Shown one piece after another: positions 50,933 to 60,087 of a stretch of DNA of 64,000 nucleotides. The notes below the pieces were generated by a model that searched no databases, was not told the origin of the DNA, and worked only from the letters and a program-made list of their open reading frames with translations. The stretch's first letter is position 1; each line of letters starts with the position of its first letter. The DNA comes from Imperialibacter roseus (lineage in GTDB: Bacteria > Bacteroidota > Bacteroidia > Cytophagales > Cyclobacteriaceae): contig NZ_CP136051.1 in NCBI RefSeq assembly GCF_032999765.1, forward strand, positions 3,014,417 to 3,078,416. Direction: 5' to 3'. Made by a program: the position numbers and the translations under genes.

Positions 50933-51940
50933 CTACATCTCTCCCATCAACTCCGCAAAAAGCTCATACGACTTTAGGCGATCCTGGCTACTGTACATAT
51001 GGCTGGCGACCATAATTTCGTTTACCCCAGTCTTTTGTAAGAAGTCGCTGGTCTTTTCTTTCACTGTTTCCTTGCTGCCCACAAAAGCATAGTGCAAGAA
51101 ACGCTGAAAGGCAGGTTCATCCATAAAGGCTCTGATCTGCGGCTCCAGCGGCGCAGGTGGCCTCAGCTGATCACGGTTGTTGGTCAGTATGCCCAACACC
51201 ATCCTCACCAGCGAAGACGCCAGCAACTCGGCTTGCTCGTCGGTATCGGCGGCAACCACATTCACGCAGGCAATGGTATAGGGCTCCTGAAGGGCCGCCG
51301 AGGGCTGAAACTCGTTGTAATAGACATTGAGTGCCTCAAACAAATGCGTTGGTGCAAAATGGCTGGCAAAAGCATAAGGAAGGCCTTTTCTGGCCGCCAG
51401 GTGGGCACTATCGGTGCTCGAGCCGAGAATGTACAAAGGGACATCCACCCCTTCGGCTACGTAGGCCCTCACCTTTTCATCTGCGTTGTCGTCAGCGAAA
51501 TAATGTTGAATCTCCCCTACTTCCTCGGGAAACCTGTAAGCAGCGTGCATTCGCTCCCGACGAATGGCGTAGGCTGTTTCCTGATCGGTGCCAGGTGCTC
51601 TGCCAAGGCCGAGGTCAATCCTGTGAGGAAACAATGAGCCCAGCGTGCCAAACTGCTCCGCCACAATCAGTGGGGCATGATTTGGCAGCATAACACCCCC
51701 GGAACCAACCCTGATAGATTTGGTCCCGCCTGCAATATGCCCTATGAGCACAGGCGTAGCTGAGCTGGCTATGCTGATCATGTTATGGTGTTCCGCCAGC
51801 CAAAAGCGGGTGTACCCCCATTTTTCAGCATTTTGCGCCAACAACAAACTGTTTTTAAACACATCACCTGTGGAGGATCCCGCAGGCACCGACGCCAACT
51901 CCAGGATGGAGTAGGGTACTTTTCCTTTCTTCATATTCAC
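50933..51940 (-). CDS. LLM-class flavin-dependent oxidoreductase
   Basis: A 335-residue bacterial-luciferase-like TIM barrel: PYSILELASVPAG, YTRFWLAEHHNMISIASSATPVLIG, IRVGSGGVMLPNHAPLIVAEQFGTL, RIDLGLGRAPGTD and YILGSSTDSAHLAA are all characteristic of the FMN-dependent class (MsnO8-like subgroup). It probably uses reduced FMN to oxidise a small molecule; the subgroup has few known substrates. It lies downstream of the GH28 gene on the same strand with 63 bases between, perhaps in one unit. Cytoplasmic, no signal peptide. Length and fold are complete. Confidence 0.92.
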   Translation of the reverse strand: MNMKKGKVPYSILELASVPAGSSTGDVFKNSLLLAQNAEKWGYTRFWLAEHHNMISIASSATPVLIGHIAGGTKSIRVGSGGVMLPNHAPLIVAEQFGTLGSLFPHRIDLGLGRAPGTDQETAYAIRRERMHAAYRFPEEVGEIQHYFADDNADEKVRAYVAEGVDVPLYILGSSTDSAHLAARKGLPYAFASHFAPTHLFEALNVYYNEFQPSAALQEPYTIACVNVVAADTDEQAELLASSLVRMVLGILTNNRDQLRPPAPLEPQIRAFMDEPAFQRFLHYAFVGSKETVKEKTSDFLQKTGVNEIMVASHMYSSQDRLKSYELFAELMGEM

Positions 51941-52003
51941 ACCAGACCAATTGTATCAATAGGCAAATGAAAAAAGGGCCTGGTTGGTTCACATAACCTG
52001 CTA

Positions 52004-53662
52004 CTATTTCAATTTAACCGTCTTTGGATCTACGCCTTCCCCGATCAGCATTTGCTTGGCCGGGCTGGAAAAGTCGGTTTTTGAAAATGTTAGGTTGGTG
52101 GTTTTGTTACCCTGAATGGAAACCGGCTTTCCCTCATGGGACACTACTTTGAACCCTGAAAAGGTAAGGTTATGGGCATTGTAGATCGTGAAGGGACTTC
52201 CTTCTGTTACGACGACAGTGACATTCTTAAAACTCATCCCATCCGCATCGATGATAGAAACACCCTTCTTGCCTGACAGATAAACATTGTCAAGGTTCAC
52301 ATTTTTAAGGTTCATTTCAGGCAGTCCCTGAAAGAAACCTGCCACACCAGAGTTAACCGATCGGATATTCTTCATGTAAATGTCTTTGAACGAAGGGGTT
52401 TCCTCTGTTACCGATACGGGCGTGTCGTCGATCTCAGGCGTCTCCTGATCGTCCTCCAGAATAGGCGACTGCCCACCGTAGAAAAGATTGAAGCGAATCG
52501 GCTCGGCAGCAATATCGTACATGTCAATGTCGGAGATGTACACGTTCTCCACCACGCCACCACGTCCTCTGGTGCTTTTGAATCGCAAGCCACAGTCAGT
52601 ACCAATGAAGGTGCATTTTGACACATGCACGTTCTTTACCCCACCCGACATTTCGCTACCAACGGTGAATCCACCATGACCGTGGTAAACAATGTTGTTG
52701 AACACCACCAAGTTTTCAGTTGGGACGCCTCTTTTTCTGCCATCGGCATCTTTCCCCGATTTGATGCAAATGGCATCATCACCCACATCAAAGGAGTTGT
52801 TGTACACCCAGGTATTTTTACACGATTCGATGTCAATGCCATCGCCGTTTTGCGAATACCACGGGTTACGCACAGTCAGGTTTCTTACGATCAGGTTCTC
52901 ACACATAAGTGGATGTATGTTCCACGCAGGTGAATTTTGAAAGGTCGGTCCATCGAGCATTACATTCCTGGAGTTCCGAATGCTGATCATCACCGGTCTC
53001 AAAAAGTCTTTGTACTCCTTCATCTCATCCATTGATGCGTTGTCAGGGACATTGAAATTACTGGTCGCCTCAATCCCTTTCTTAAAGCTTTCTGAAGGAT
53101 ACCATGTATTGCCGTCGTCACTTACCAGTCCACCACCGGCCACAATCTCTTTCCACTGCTGGCTCGACACTTTACTTCTTTTCACCATCCGCCAGGCATC
53201 CCCGTTGCCATCGATAACACCCTTTCCTGTGATGGAAATGTTTTCCACTTCAAGAGCGTTGATCGGAGATATGCATCTGTAGGTATCAAGTCCTTCAAAG
53301 CTCGTAGCCACTATGGGGTACAGCGCTTTGTCGTCCGAGAAAAGAATAAGGGCTCCTTCCTCCACGTGTAAATCGAGGTTGCTTTTAAGCGTGATCGGCC
53401 CTGTCAGCCAAATACCTCTCGGAACCACCAGGTGCCCCCCTCCTTTGCTCACAATGGCCTCAATGGCCTTTGCAAAAGCCTCGGTGTTAAGTGTAGCTCC
53501 ATCAGGCACACCCCCGAAATCCAGCAAGCTCGCCCGATTGGTCGGAATAACAGGCTCTGTCATTTTGGGCATGTCGAATTCGAGCTTGGGAAAAGGAGTA
53601 GCCCCCTGGCCTGACGAAAGATGGGAAATGAAGAAGAAAAGACTGGCTATTTTCAGTTTCAT
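52004..53662 (-). CDS. Secreted glycoside hydrolase family 28 (polygalacturonase-like)
   Basis: A 552-residue protein with signal peptide (MKLKIASLFFFISHLSSG) and a right-handed beta-helix. GH28 active-site motifs are present: NGDGIDIESC and VGDDAICIKSGKD (catalytic Asp residues), GHGGFTVGSEMSGGV and RFKSTRGRGG. Other family segments are LDLHVEEGALILFS and GKGVIDGNGDAWR. It should cleave the alpha-1,4 bonds of galacturonans or a related glycan, outside the cytoplasm. Its products could feed the sugar-acid enzymes elsewhere in the window. It is followed by the LLM oxidoreductase gene. A rhamnogalacturonan or xylogalacturonan specificity cannot be excluded. Confidence 0.93.
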   Translation of the reverse strand: MKLKIASLFFFISHLSSGQGATPFPKLEFDMPKMTEPVIPTNRASLLDFGGVPDGATLNTEAFAKAIEAIVSKGGGHLVVPRGIWLTGPITLKSNLDLHVEEGALILFSDDKALYPIVATSFEGLDTYRCISPINALEVENISITGKGVIDGNGDAWRMVKRSKVSSQQWKEIVAGGGLVSDDGNTWYPSESFKKGIEATSNFNVPDNASMDEMKEYKDFLRPVMISIRNSRNVMLDGPTFQNSPAWNIHPLMCENLIVRNLTVRNPWYSQNGDGIDIESCKNTWVYNNSFDVGDDAICIKSGKDADGRKRGVPTENLVVFNNIVYHGHGGFTVGSEMSGGVKNVHVSKCTFIGTDCGLRFKSTRGRGGVVENVYISDIDMYDIAAEPIRFNLFYGGQSPILEDDQETPEIDDTPVSVTEETPSFKDIYMKNIRSVNSGVAGFFQGLPEMNLKNVNLDNVYLSGKKGVSIIDADGMSFKNVTVVVTEGSPFTIYNAHNLTFSGFKVVSHEGKPVSIQGNKTTNLTFSKTDFSSPAKQMLIGEGVDPKTVKLK

Positions 53663-53860
53663 AAGTTCAAGCGATTAAAATCGTGCTGGAGAGGTTTGTA
53701 ATCAACAAGCGTAAAAGAGTAACCATCGTGTACTTGCTAATCGTAGCAGGTAAATGAAAATCAAGCCCTCTGCCTAGTTCAACAACCCTATGTAAAGACG
53801 AATTTAACGGAGAAGCCACCCACAAGCGGAGTGCAACGAAACGAAGAAGGATAAGAACAA
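53663..53860. other. Intergenic stretch before the tRNA relic region
   Basis: No supportable gene or RNA. Together with the following 300 bases it forms a 500-base gap whose right part holds tRNA-derived fragments and two terminators, each listed separately. Confidence 0.5.
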
Positions 53861-53888
53861 AAAACCGAAGCGTTTCTGCTTCGGTTTT
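53861..53888. terminator. Terminator hairpin next to a tRNA-Thr 3' fragment
   Basis: The stem AAAACCGAAGC/GCTTCGGTTTT with loop GTTTCT is followed by T-runs on both strands. On the minus strand it directly follows a copy of the tRNA-Thr 3' end, copying the arrangement at the intact tRNA gene. Confidence 0.8.
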
Positions 53889-53912
53889 GAGCCCCCTGCC
53901 GGGATTGAGGAT
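53889..53912 (-). pseudogene. Relic of tRNA-Thr 3' end
   Basis: The 17 bases 53889-53905 equal 54170-54186, the acceptor and T-arm end of the intact tRNA-Thr. The match weakens past the T-loop. It has no D-arm or anticodon, so it is a fragment. Confidence 0.7.
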
Positions 53913-54083
53913 CAAGCGGAAAATCTGTGGAGTAAGACTCTGAAATAACGTTATACCAATTGGCGAACGATAGACAATAAAGAAGCAAAACTGGTTCAAT
54001 GCGTCCCGCTTGGACCTTTTGTTTCTTTATGTAATGAGAAGATACTCTTGCAAAAAAAACAATCCCCAGAAATATTGCTTGAT

Positions 54084-54128
54084 CCGGGATTGAACGGGGA
54101 CGCCCAGTCCAGCGACCGGTCGCTGGAC
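54084..54128 (-). pseudogene. Relic of tRNA-Thr T-arm with a perfect palindrome
   Basis: Positions 54084-54095 resemble the T-loop of the intact tRNA (CCGGGATTGAAC against CCGGGATCGAAC) and after about 13 inserted bases CCAGCGACC repeats the T-stem. Positions 54107-54128 form a 22-base perfect palindrome in which that T-stem block occurs in both orientations. This looks like rearranged tRNA DNA. Confidence 0.55.
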
Positions 54129-54134
54129 AACAAA

Positions 54135-54164
54135 AAAGCACCGATAGCGAACTATCAGTGCTTT
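54135..54164 (-). terminator. Terminator of the tRNA-Thr transcript
   Basis: The 13-pair stem (one mismatch) AAAGCACCGATAG/CTATCAGTGCTTT with loop CGAA lies 7 bases beyond the 3' end of the tRNA-Thr; on the minus strand it is followed by six T. Confidence 0.85.
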
Positions 54165-54170
54165 CAAAAG

Positions 54171-54243
<73 letters not shown>

Positions 54244-54270
54244 TTCTCTCCATTTGTGTTTCCTTATTTC

Positions 54271-54337
54271 ACTGCGACCCTCCGATTACAAGCAGTTGCT
54301 CTATCGGAACGCCGAACCGCAGCTAAGCTAAGGAGGC
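54271..54337 (-). pseudogene. Degraded second tRNA-Thr copy
   Basis: The minus strand starts GCCTCCTTAGCTTAGCTG and keeps the anticodon-loop sequence CTTGTAA, but has a 16-base insertion in the D-loop, a broken anticodon stem and no T-arm or acceptor 3' half. It cannot fold as a tRNA. It lies 27 bases upstream of the intact tRNA-Thr in the same transcript. Confidence 0.75.
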
Positions 54338-54390
54338 CTACTATTGCTAGTATTTTGCGATTTCCCTTGCGATTATTCCGTTTGGGACTG

Positions 54391-54421
54391 CAAAACTAAT
54401 CGGCTGATTAATTATTGCAAA
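54391..54421 (-). promoter_or_regulatory. Consensus Bacteroidota promoter for the tRNA-Thr unit
   Basis: On the minus strand TTTG (54418-54421) is followed after 19 bases by TAGTTTTG (54391-54398), which matches TTTG-N19-TAnnTTTG exactly. Transcription would begin near 54384, run through the degraded copy and then the intact tRNA. Confidence 0.8.
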
Positions 54422-54438
54422 CACTTATTGTGATTTTT

Positions 54439-56700
54439 TTAAGAGGTTTCGTGAATCACCTTAAGTTGCTCCTTCAAGCCATCCAATTCCTCTTCGGCCT
54501 TAACGATTTTTTCGTCAAAGTCGGCCTTCAGCTTGTCAGCTTTTCTGGATGACGCCAGGAACTCCAGGTTGTTTCTCCAAACGGCTATGTCATTTTCCAA
54601 CGTAGCAATTTGGCGCCTTACCTGTCCCTCCTTTTGGTAGATTTTGCGTTCGCCATGTGGCTCGCTCTTGATCTTACCCACCTGCATGGCCGTCTTAAAC
54701 TTACGCTGTTCATCCTCGGGCAGTGACTCCGCCGCCTTGTTGAGGGCGTCGATGGCCTCCTGATATTTTTTCTGGATGGTCTTCATTGCATTTCTCGGCA
54801 CGAAACCAATCTGGCTGTACTTTTCCTGAAAGCCGCTAATGATATCCAGATCGAGGCTTTTCTCACCTGCCAGTTTTAGCAACTGCTCGCAAATGTCCTC
54901 TTTCTTTTTCAGGTTGTCATAGTACTCCTTCTCTGCCCCCTTGCTTTGTGAACGCTTCCTTTCAAAGAAATGATCACATGCAGCCTTGAACTTATGGAAG
55001 ATCTCCTCCTTTACTTTTTCGGGTACAGGCCCTACCTCTCTCCACTGCTGCTGCAATTGCTTGAGCTGATTGGCCGCAGAATCCCATTCCTCACTATCTT
55101 TGAGAGTGTCCGCCTTTGCTACCAGCTCTTCTTTCAGCCTCAGATTTTCATGACGTTTTCCTTCAAGGGTCTTGAAGAACCCGCTCTTGTTGCTGAAGAA
55201 CGTTTTGAACGCTCCCCAGAATCTCTTATTTATCTTCTTGGCGCTTTCCTTTGGCACACCACCAACAGCTTCCCATCTCTTTTGAAGCTCCAGCACTTCC
55301 TTCGTCTTCTTATTCCACTCATTGATCTTGTCAGAAGTGAACGACACAAATGTCTCGGCCTCCTCACAAAGCTTTGTCTTCACCTCCATGTTGGCTTTCA
55401 GCTCCACCTTGAGTTCATCCACCATCTCACGGCGCTTGGAATAAATGAGATCAGAAGCGGCCTTAAAACGTTGCCAAATTTCTTCCTGAGATTCTTTTGG
55501 CACCGGCCCCAGGTGTTTGAACTCTTCGTGAAGAACATTCAACTCTTTTACAGCATGTTTGATGTTCTCTTCTTTAGTAAGCGCTTCGGCTTTATCACAA
55601 AGCTCAAGTTTCGATTCGAGGTTTTTCTTTCTATCGAGTTCCTTGAGTTCAAAATAAATGCTTCGGTTATCGTAGAAGCGATCGATGAGGGCATTGTAGT
55701 TGGCCCAAAGGGTTTTTGCGTACTTGCCCGGCACCTGGCCAATCACCTTCCACTCATCCTGTATCTTCTTCAGGGCGGTAATGGAGGTTGTATTCTCCTC
55801 GCCATCTACCAAATGACGAAGCTTTTCCAAAACATCTATCTTCTTCTTGTAATTATCTTCTTTTTGCTGCTCCAGATTCTGAAAAAGCTTGTGCTTTTTC
55901 TCCCGGAACAATTTATAGTTCTCTTCGAAACGATAGGCAAAATCATTTAACCTAAACTCAAACGAGTCTTCCTCTCCCCCATCTGCCAGGTATTTTTTCA
56001 GCGCTTCTTCCCTGTCATGAGCAACCAGCTCGTCGTGAACCGCCTTTAGTTCCCTTACTATCCGATCTGCTTTGCGCACGTCGTCCCAGTGAAGCACCTC
56101 GGTAAACTTATCTACCAACTGCTCAGGTGAATAATGGCTATAGTCCTCTGCTTCTTCGTGCTCCTCGCTGTCCTCCTCCTCTTCCGCATCGTCATCGCCT
56201 GAAGCATCAGCCGCCTCGGCTACTACCTTAGGTTCTTCTTTCTTCTCTTTTTTGTCACCAGAGGCTTCTTCGCCAGCAACACCTTCCTGTTTTGATTCAT
56301 GCGTTAGCTCTTTGCTTTGTGTTCCTGCTTCCGCTTGCGCCGGTGCTTCGGCCTCCGTCGCATCCTTTGCGGTTTCCTCCGCCTTCACTTCTTCCACAGC
56401 GGCAACTTCGGGCTTGGGCTGGCTTTCTTCTGTTTCAGACGCCACCGCTTCATCGGTGCCAGCCAACTCTGGTGTAGCCTCCGGAACGGCGTCTGCAGGA
56501 AGTTGCTCAGATTCATCCGATTCTATCGGTACTTCGGCAGCAGGTGTTTCAGCTTCTGTTTCTTTCTTTCCGTCTTCATCACGGACATCTACCGAGGGTT
56601 GAGAGTCGTCATTGGCAACACTATCACCGGAGTTAACTTCCTCCGAAGCAGTTTTGCTCAACTTCTCATCACCGTCAGACACTTCTTTCTCATTGTTCAT
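54439..56700 (-). CDS. DUF349 protein with long acidic N-terminal region
   Basis: A 753-residue cytoplasmic protein. Residues 1-190 are low-complexity and acidic (Glu, Ala, Ser rich: EEEEDSEEHEEAEDYS), probably disordered. The rest holds about five repeats of the DUF349 helical domain, seen as KIQDEWKVIGQVPGKYAKTLW, LHEEFKHLGPVPKESQEEIW, LQKRWEAVGGVPKESAKKINKR and QLQQQWREVGPVPEKVKEEIF, and ends in a coiled coil. The family is common in Bacteroidota, with no established function; RNA-related roles have been suggested. The start is supported by a ribosome site (AGGAG, about 8 bases before the ATG) and a probable promoter. Confidence 0.92.
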   Translation of the reverse strand: MNNEKEVSDGDEKLSKTASEEVNSGDSVANDDSQPSVDVRDEDGKKETEAETPAAEVPIESDESEQLPADAVPEATPELAGTDEAVASETEESQPKPEVAAVEEVKAEETAKDATEAEAPAQAEAGTQSKELTHESKQEGVAGEEASGDKKEKKEEPKVVAEAADASGDDDAEEEEDSEEHEEAEDYSHYSPEQLVDKFTEVLHWDDVRKADRIVRELKAVHDELVAHDREEALKKYLADGGEEDSFEFRLNDFAYRFEENYKLFREKKHKLFQNLEQQKEDNYKKKIDVLEKLRHLVDGEENTTSITALKKIQDEWKVIGQVPGKYAKTLWANYNALIDRFYDNRSIYFELKELDRKKNLESKLELCDKAEALTKEENIKHAVKELNVLHEEFKHLGPVPKESQEEIWQRFKAASDLIYSKRREMVDELKVELKANMEVKTKLCEEAETFVSFTSDKINEWNKKTKEVLELQKRWEAVGGVPKESAKKINKRFWGAFKTFFSNKSGFFKTLEGKRHENLRLKEELVAKADTLKDSEEWDSAANQLKQLQQQWREVGPVPEKVKEEIFHKFKAACDHFFERKRSQSKGAEKEYYDNLKKKEDICEQLLKLAGEKSLDLDIISGFQEKYSQIGFVPRNAMKTIQKKYQEAIDALNKAAESLPEDEQRKFKTAMQVGKIKSEPHGERKIYQKEGQVRRQIATLENDIAVWRNNLEFLASSRKADKLKADFDEKIVKAEEELDGLKEQLKVIHETS

Positions 56701-56798
56701 CGTGCGCTCCTTGATCAGGTTCTATAGTCTCTGCAATTTAATAATATTAATTCATGTGTCTAATATTTGATTCTATTGCATTGACGATTGGATTTGGA

Positions 56799-56806
56799 CA
56801 AAACTA
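56799..56806 (-). promoter_or_regulatory. -7 box of the DUF349 gene
   Basis: CAAAACTA on the plus strand, TAGTTTTG on the minus strand, is a perfect TAnnTTTG about 100 bases before the DUF349 start. No clear TTG -33 element is seen at the usual distance. Confidence 0.4.
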
Positions 56807-56883
56807 CGTTGTGGATATCATTTAAACGTGATTTTGCTCCATTAGACAATTTTGACTCTCAATATTGCATTCCTGTGGTAGGT

Positions 56884-57462
56884 CTAATTAAGCCTTGGAT
56901 CCGCAGGGAAATTGGAAAACGCTCTGAATTTACCGCCCATATCTTTGAGCACCTGCCTCCATAATTCCTCATGTGAATACCTAAAAATATACTGCAGCGC
57001 CGTTCTCTTATTTACAATCCAGCTATTGGCATCCAACTCTTCCGAAAGCTGCCCTGCTCCCCAGCCAGAATAGCCGATAAAAAACCTCACTTCATCAGCA
57101 GTAACCAACCCTGCACTCATCAGTTCCATCAGTTTCTCAAAATCACCACCCCAATAAATTCCTTTGGCAATTTCCCGCCCCTCTTCCATCAAATGCGGCG
57201 AACAATGTACAAAATGAAGCGTATCCTGCTGGACTGGCCCCCCAATAAACAGTGGAATTTCATCATCAGGCGCATCCTCAATCACCTCTGCGAGCGATAG
57301 TTCAGAAAGCCTGTTAAGTACAAAACCAATTGAACCATTGACGTCATGCTCACATAGCAAGATCACCGATCTCTCAAAATTCGGGTCTGAGAGGTAGGGC
57401 TCTGAGATGAGTAAGTCTCCTTTGTTGGGATTTACCCGTTTAAATGCGTCGAAATGCTCCAT
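56884..57462 (-). CDS. YqgE/AlgH family protein
   Basis: A 192-residue protein with the family segments GDLLISEPYLSDPNFERSVILLCEHDVNGSIGFVLNR, IPLFIGGPVQQDTLHFVH, GIYWGGDFEKLMELMSAG and VRFFIGYSGWGAGQLSEELDANSW. The YqgE fold is conserved but its function is not known; AlgH in Pseudomonas was tied to alginate regulation. It is divergent from pdxH, as is frequent in Bacteroidota. Cytoplasmic, complete length. Confidence 0.93.
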   Translation of the reverse strand: MEHFDAFKRVNPNKGDLLISEPYLSDPNFERSVILLCEHDVNGSIGFVLNRLSELSLAEVIEDAPDDEIPLFIGGPVQQDTLHFVHCSPHLMEEGREIAKGIYWGGDFEKLMELMSAGLVTADEVRFFIGYSGWGAGQLSEELDANSWIVNKRTALQYIFRYSHEELWRQVLKDMGGKFRAFSNFPADPRLN

Positions 57463-57637
57463 TCGGTTTATTCAAAGTCCTTTTGACTACTCCTTTGTTT
57501 AAGAGACAACAACTAACTGCTATACACCTAAGAACTGTTCAAATTGAGAACAACTTAGACCCGTTGTTGCCTTACTTAGCTGCAAGACCACATTGCATAT
57601 ATAACATTAATAATAGTCAAATTGTAAGGGCTATTCA

Positions 57638-57645
57638 TAAATTTG
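57638..57645 (+). promoter_or_regulatory. Possible -7 box of pdxH
   Basis: TAAATTTG fits TAnnTTTG and stands 26 bases before the pdxH ATG at 57672. No -33 element at the right distance, so weak. Confidence 0.3.
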
Positions 57646-57671
57646 AGTCGGATTTGAAAAATACTAAGAAA

Positions 57672-58313
57672 ATGAATATCGCAGATCTGAGAGAAGAATA
57701 TTCCAGCCAGGTTCTCAACGAGGCGGCTGTAGAGAAAGACCCGCTGCTTCAATTCAACAAGTGGTTTCAGGAAGCGCTTGAAGTAAAAGTGAAAGAACCT
57801 AATGCCATGACCTTGTCCACCGTTTCTCCCGATGGACAACCACATGGCAGAATCGTGCTTCTGAAAGGACTGGAAGATGGTGCTTTTCAATTCTTCACTA
57901 ACTACGAAAGCCACAAGGGCAAAGAACTTGCGCAAAACAACCGAGCTTCTCTGACATTTTTTTGGGCCGACCTTGAAAGACAAGTGCGTATTGAGGGAAG
58001 CGTGACGAAGCTAACCGAGGCAGCGTCCTCCAGGTATTATCACTCCCGGCCTTTGGGTAGCCAAATCGGTGCCTGGGTAAGCTTGCAGAGCGAATCGATA
58101 CCGGACAGGGCATTTTTAGAAAAGAAAACAGAAGATTTCAAGATGAAATTTAGTGGGCTGGCAGAAATACCAAAACCGGACTACTGGGGTGGCTATGGAC
58201 TGGTGCCAGTGTTGGTTGAATTCTGGCAGGGACGACCAAGCAGGCTGCATGACAGGATCGTGTTCAAAAAAGGCGCAGACGGCTCCTGGCGAATTGAGCG
58301 CCTTTCTCCCTGA
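57672..58313 (+). CDS. pdxH: Pyridoxamine 5'-phosphate oxidase
   Basis: I choose the ATG at 57672 (MNIADLREEYSSQVLNEA), which gives 213 residues, near the family norm of about 218; the upstream frame overlaps the divergent yqgE gene and looks non-coding. FMN-binding and active-site segments are AMTLSTVSPDGQPHGRIVLLKG, FFTNYESHKGKELAQN, RQVRIEGSV, SRPLGSQIGAWVS and the C-terminal EFWQGRPSRLHDRIVF. It oxidises pyridoxamine or pyridoxine phosphate to pyridoxal phosphate in the cytoplasm. It is convergent with bshB1. Confidence 0.95.
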   Translation: MNIADLREEYSSQVLNEAAVEKDPLLQFNKWFQEALEVKVKEPNAMTLSTVSPDGQPHGRIVLLKGLEDGAFQFFTNYESHKGKELAQNNRASLTFFWADLERQVRIEGSVTKLTEAASSRYYHSRPLGSQIGAWVSLQSESIPDRAFLEKKTEDFKMKFSGLAEIPKPDYWGGYGLVPVLVEFWQGRPSRLHDRIVFKKGADGSWRIERLSP

Positions 58314-58333
58314 TGGAGGCTAAAAGTGACTTA

Positions 58334-59050
58334 CTATTGTAAGTGAAACAGGTCTTTTACTCCTAAATGCCGCTCAACGGTAAATCCCTCCCCATAGGCA
58401 GCACCAATTGAGTGTCCAAGCTCCTTTCCCCTACTTTCCAGCATCTTCATAAACTCCGGAGAGGAAATAAATGTGCTCGGCTCTTTGCTGGCAGGATCAT
58501 AAAATTGCGATTTAAAGCATTTGATCGCCTGCATTTTCTTTTCCCAAGCAGCTGATACATCAACGATGAAATCGGGCATAATGAAGTTGCTTTGGATATA
58601 GTGATACACATTTTTCGCCCTCCAAGGTTGCTGAGGGTTGCCATCAATACGGGTTTCGACCATTCTAAGACCCGACACAAAACTTGCTTCTGACACCAGG
58701 CTGGAGGCCCTGCCATGGTCAGGATGGCGGTCACGGATGGCGTTTGCTAAAATGATCTCGGGTTGATACTTCCGTATCATTTTCACCACCTCAAGCTTGT
58801 GATGTTCATCTTCGGTAAAAAACCCGTCACGAAACCCCAGGTTCTCCCTGACGTGAATACCCATTACCTTGCTTGCTTCAGCAGCTTCGGCGGCTCTCAG
58901 TTCAGGTGTACCTCTTGTCCCAAGCTCTCCTCTCGTAAAATCAACAATGCCTATTTTCCTGCCCATCTCAATGTGAGAGATTAGCGTTCCTGCACAGGCG
59001 AGTTCGGCGTCATCGGGATGCGCCGTAAAAACAAGAATATCGAGTTTCAT
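58334..59050 (-). CDS. bshB1: Bacillithiol biosynthesis deacetylase BshB1
   Basis: A 238-residue zinc-dependent LmbE-type deacetylase. The metal motifs are AHPDDAELACAG (His and Asp) and DRHPDHGRAS (His), and FTRGELGTRGTPELRAAE is typical of BshB. It removes the acetyl group from GlcNAc-malate in the second step of bacillithiol synthesis. It starts right after the stop of the M23 peptidase gene (no gap) and so is in one unit with trxB and that peptidase. The length is normal. It shows that this organism probably uses bacillithiol. Confidence 0.93.
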   Translation of the reverse strand: MKLDILVFTAHPDDAELACAGTLISHIEMGRKIGIVDFTRGELGTRGTPELRAAEAAEASKVMGIHVRENLGFRDGFFTEDEHHKLEVVKMIRKYQPEIILANAIRDRHPDHGRASSLVSEASFVSGLRMVETRIDGNPQQPWRAKNVYHYIQSNFIMPDFIVDVSAAWEKKMQAIKCFKSQFYDPASKEPSTFISSPEFMKMLESRGKELGHSIGAAYGEGFTVERHLGVKDLFHLQ

Positions 59051-60082
59051 TTAATTAATGCGCAGCCTTTGACCTACTCTGATTACCGAATTTCTTGAAA
59101 TGCCGTTGAGCCTGCAAAGCTTTGTAACCGACACACCATACCTGTTGCCGATGCCGCTAAGGGTGTCACCACTCCTCACTCGGTGTACGATCACCTTATT
59201 GGCCTCTTCAAGGTAAGCGAAGGATGCTCTTGTGAGTGTGTACTTCTGATCTATCAGGCAATTAGTATCAAAATCAAAAAACTCTTTTGGGTCGATGGCA
59301 TTGCCCTGATACCTCACCTCGAAGTGAAGGTGTGGGCCGCTGCTTCTTCCGGTACTTCCACCCCAGCCTACCAAATCTCCAGCCTTGATTTCGTCACCAA
59401 CATTCACCAGGCGCTTTGATAAATGTCCATAGAGGGTTTCCACACCATTGTAGTGCCTCACAAGCACATAGTTGCCGTAGCCAGGTCTGTCATAGTTCGC
59501 CATTCTTACTACACCATCGAAAGCCACTTTCACAGAGTCGCCTGTTGTAAGTCGCAAATCGACACCATAATGCCAGCGATACCTGCGCAAGCCGAAATCA
59601 GACGTAATCACCGACTTTTTCAAGGGATTCTCCCAAACTAACCCTACCTCCGGGTAAAATAATGTCAGCTCAGTAGTGTCTTTGTAATCCAAACCGTTGA
59701 ATTTGTAAGGGTTGACTCTCTGCGAGTCCCAAATATTGTAGTAGTCTTCAGCGGAAAGCCATACCGAGTCAAGGGACAGCTTGTCGGAAACAGCCACCTC
59801 ATGGCCATAAGAAAGTATCAATGGTGGTGTAGCCGGACCTCCTTCGGCAGGTGGAGCCATCGCTTCCAGTTCTGCTGTAATGAGGCTATCGAGAAAATCA
59901 AAATCAACCGCAAAGGCGTCGTTGGAAACCACAAATAGCGGTGCGGGAGGTATTGGGGCCGGGGTTTCTCTCTTCTTAAAAGAGAAAAAGCTTTTGACCC
60001 ACGATTTGCTTTCCTGCGCTCGTGATTCAAAAGCTAATAATATTACTACCCAGGCCGCTAGTAGTAAACTTTTCTTGATCAT
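59051..60082 (-). CDS. M23 family metallopeptidase with C-terminal LysM
   Basis: I choose the ATG at 60082 (signal peptide MIKKSLLLAAWVVILLAF); the upstream frame would overlap trxB. The 343-residue protein has an M23 domain (about 165-275) with HYGVDL (zinc His and Asp), VETLYGHLSKR and SSGPHLHFEVRY (catalytic and zinc His), and a C-terminal LysM (VRSGDTLSGIGNRYGVSVTK, about 298-342). It probably cuts peptidoglycan cross-links in the periplasm. It lies 5 bases past trxB and abuts bshB1. Confidence 0.93.
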   Translation of the reverse strand: MIKKSLLLAAWVVILLAFESRAQESKSWVKSFFSFKKRETPAPIPPAPLFVVSNDAFAVDFDFLDSLITAELEAMAPPAEGGPATPPLILSYGHEVAVSDKLSLDSVWLSAEDYYNIWDSQRVNPYKFNGLDYKDTTELTLFYPEVGLVWENPLKKSVITSDFGLRRYRWHYGVDLRLTTGDSVKVAFDGVVRMANYDRPGYGNYVLVRHYNGVETLYGHLSKRLVNVGDEIKAGDLVGWGGSTGRSSGPHLHFEVRYQGNAIDPKEFFDFDTNCLIDQKYTLTRASFAYLEEANKVIVHRVRSGDTLSGIGNRYGVSVTKLCRLNGISRNSVIRVGQRLRIN

Positions 60083-60087
60083 GGCTG

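Noticed and set aside
53667..53999. Minus-strand 110-codon open frame in the gap after the GH28 gene
   Set aside because: It runs through a terminator hairpin and a tRNA relic, has no family signature, and shows no start context.
57444..57671. Upstream extension of pdxH
   Set aside because: The frame continues to 57444 but overlaps the divergent yqgE gene, and the added residues show no family similarity. The ATG at 57672 gives the normal PdxH length.
58329..58344. Hairpin ACTTAC-TATT-GTAAGT between pdxH and bshB1
   Set aside because: It overlaps the end of bshB1, has no T-run, and is only 6 pairs long; I do not call it a terminator.
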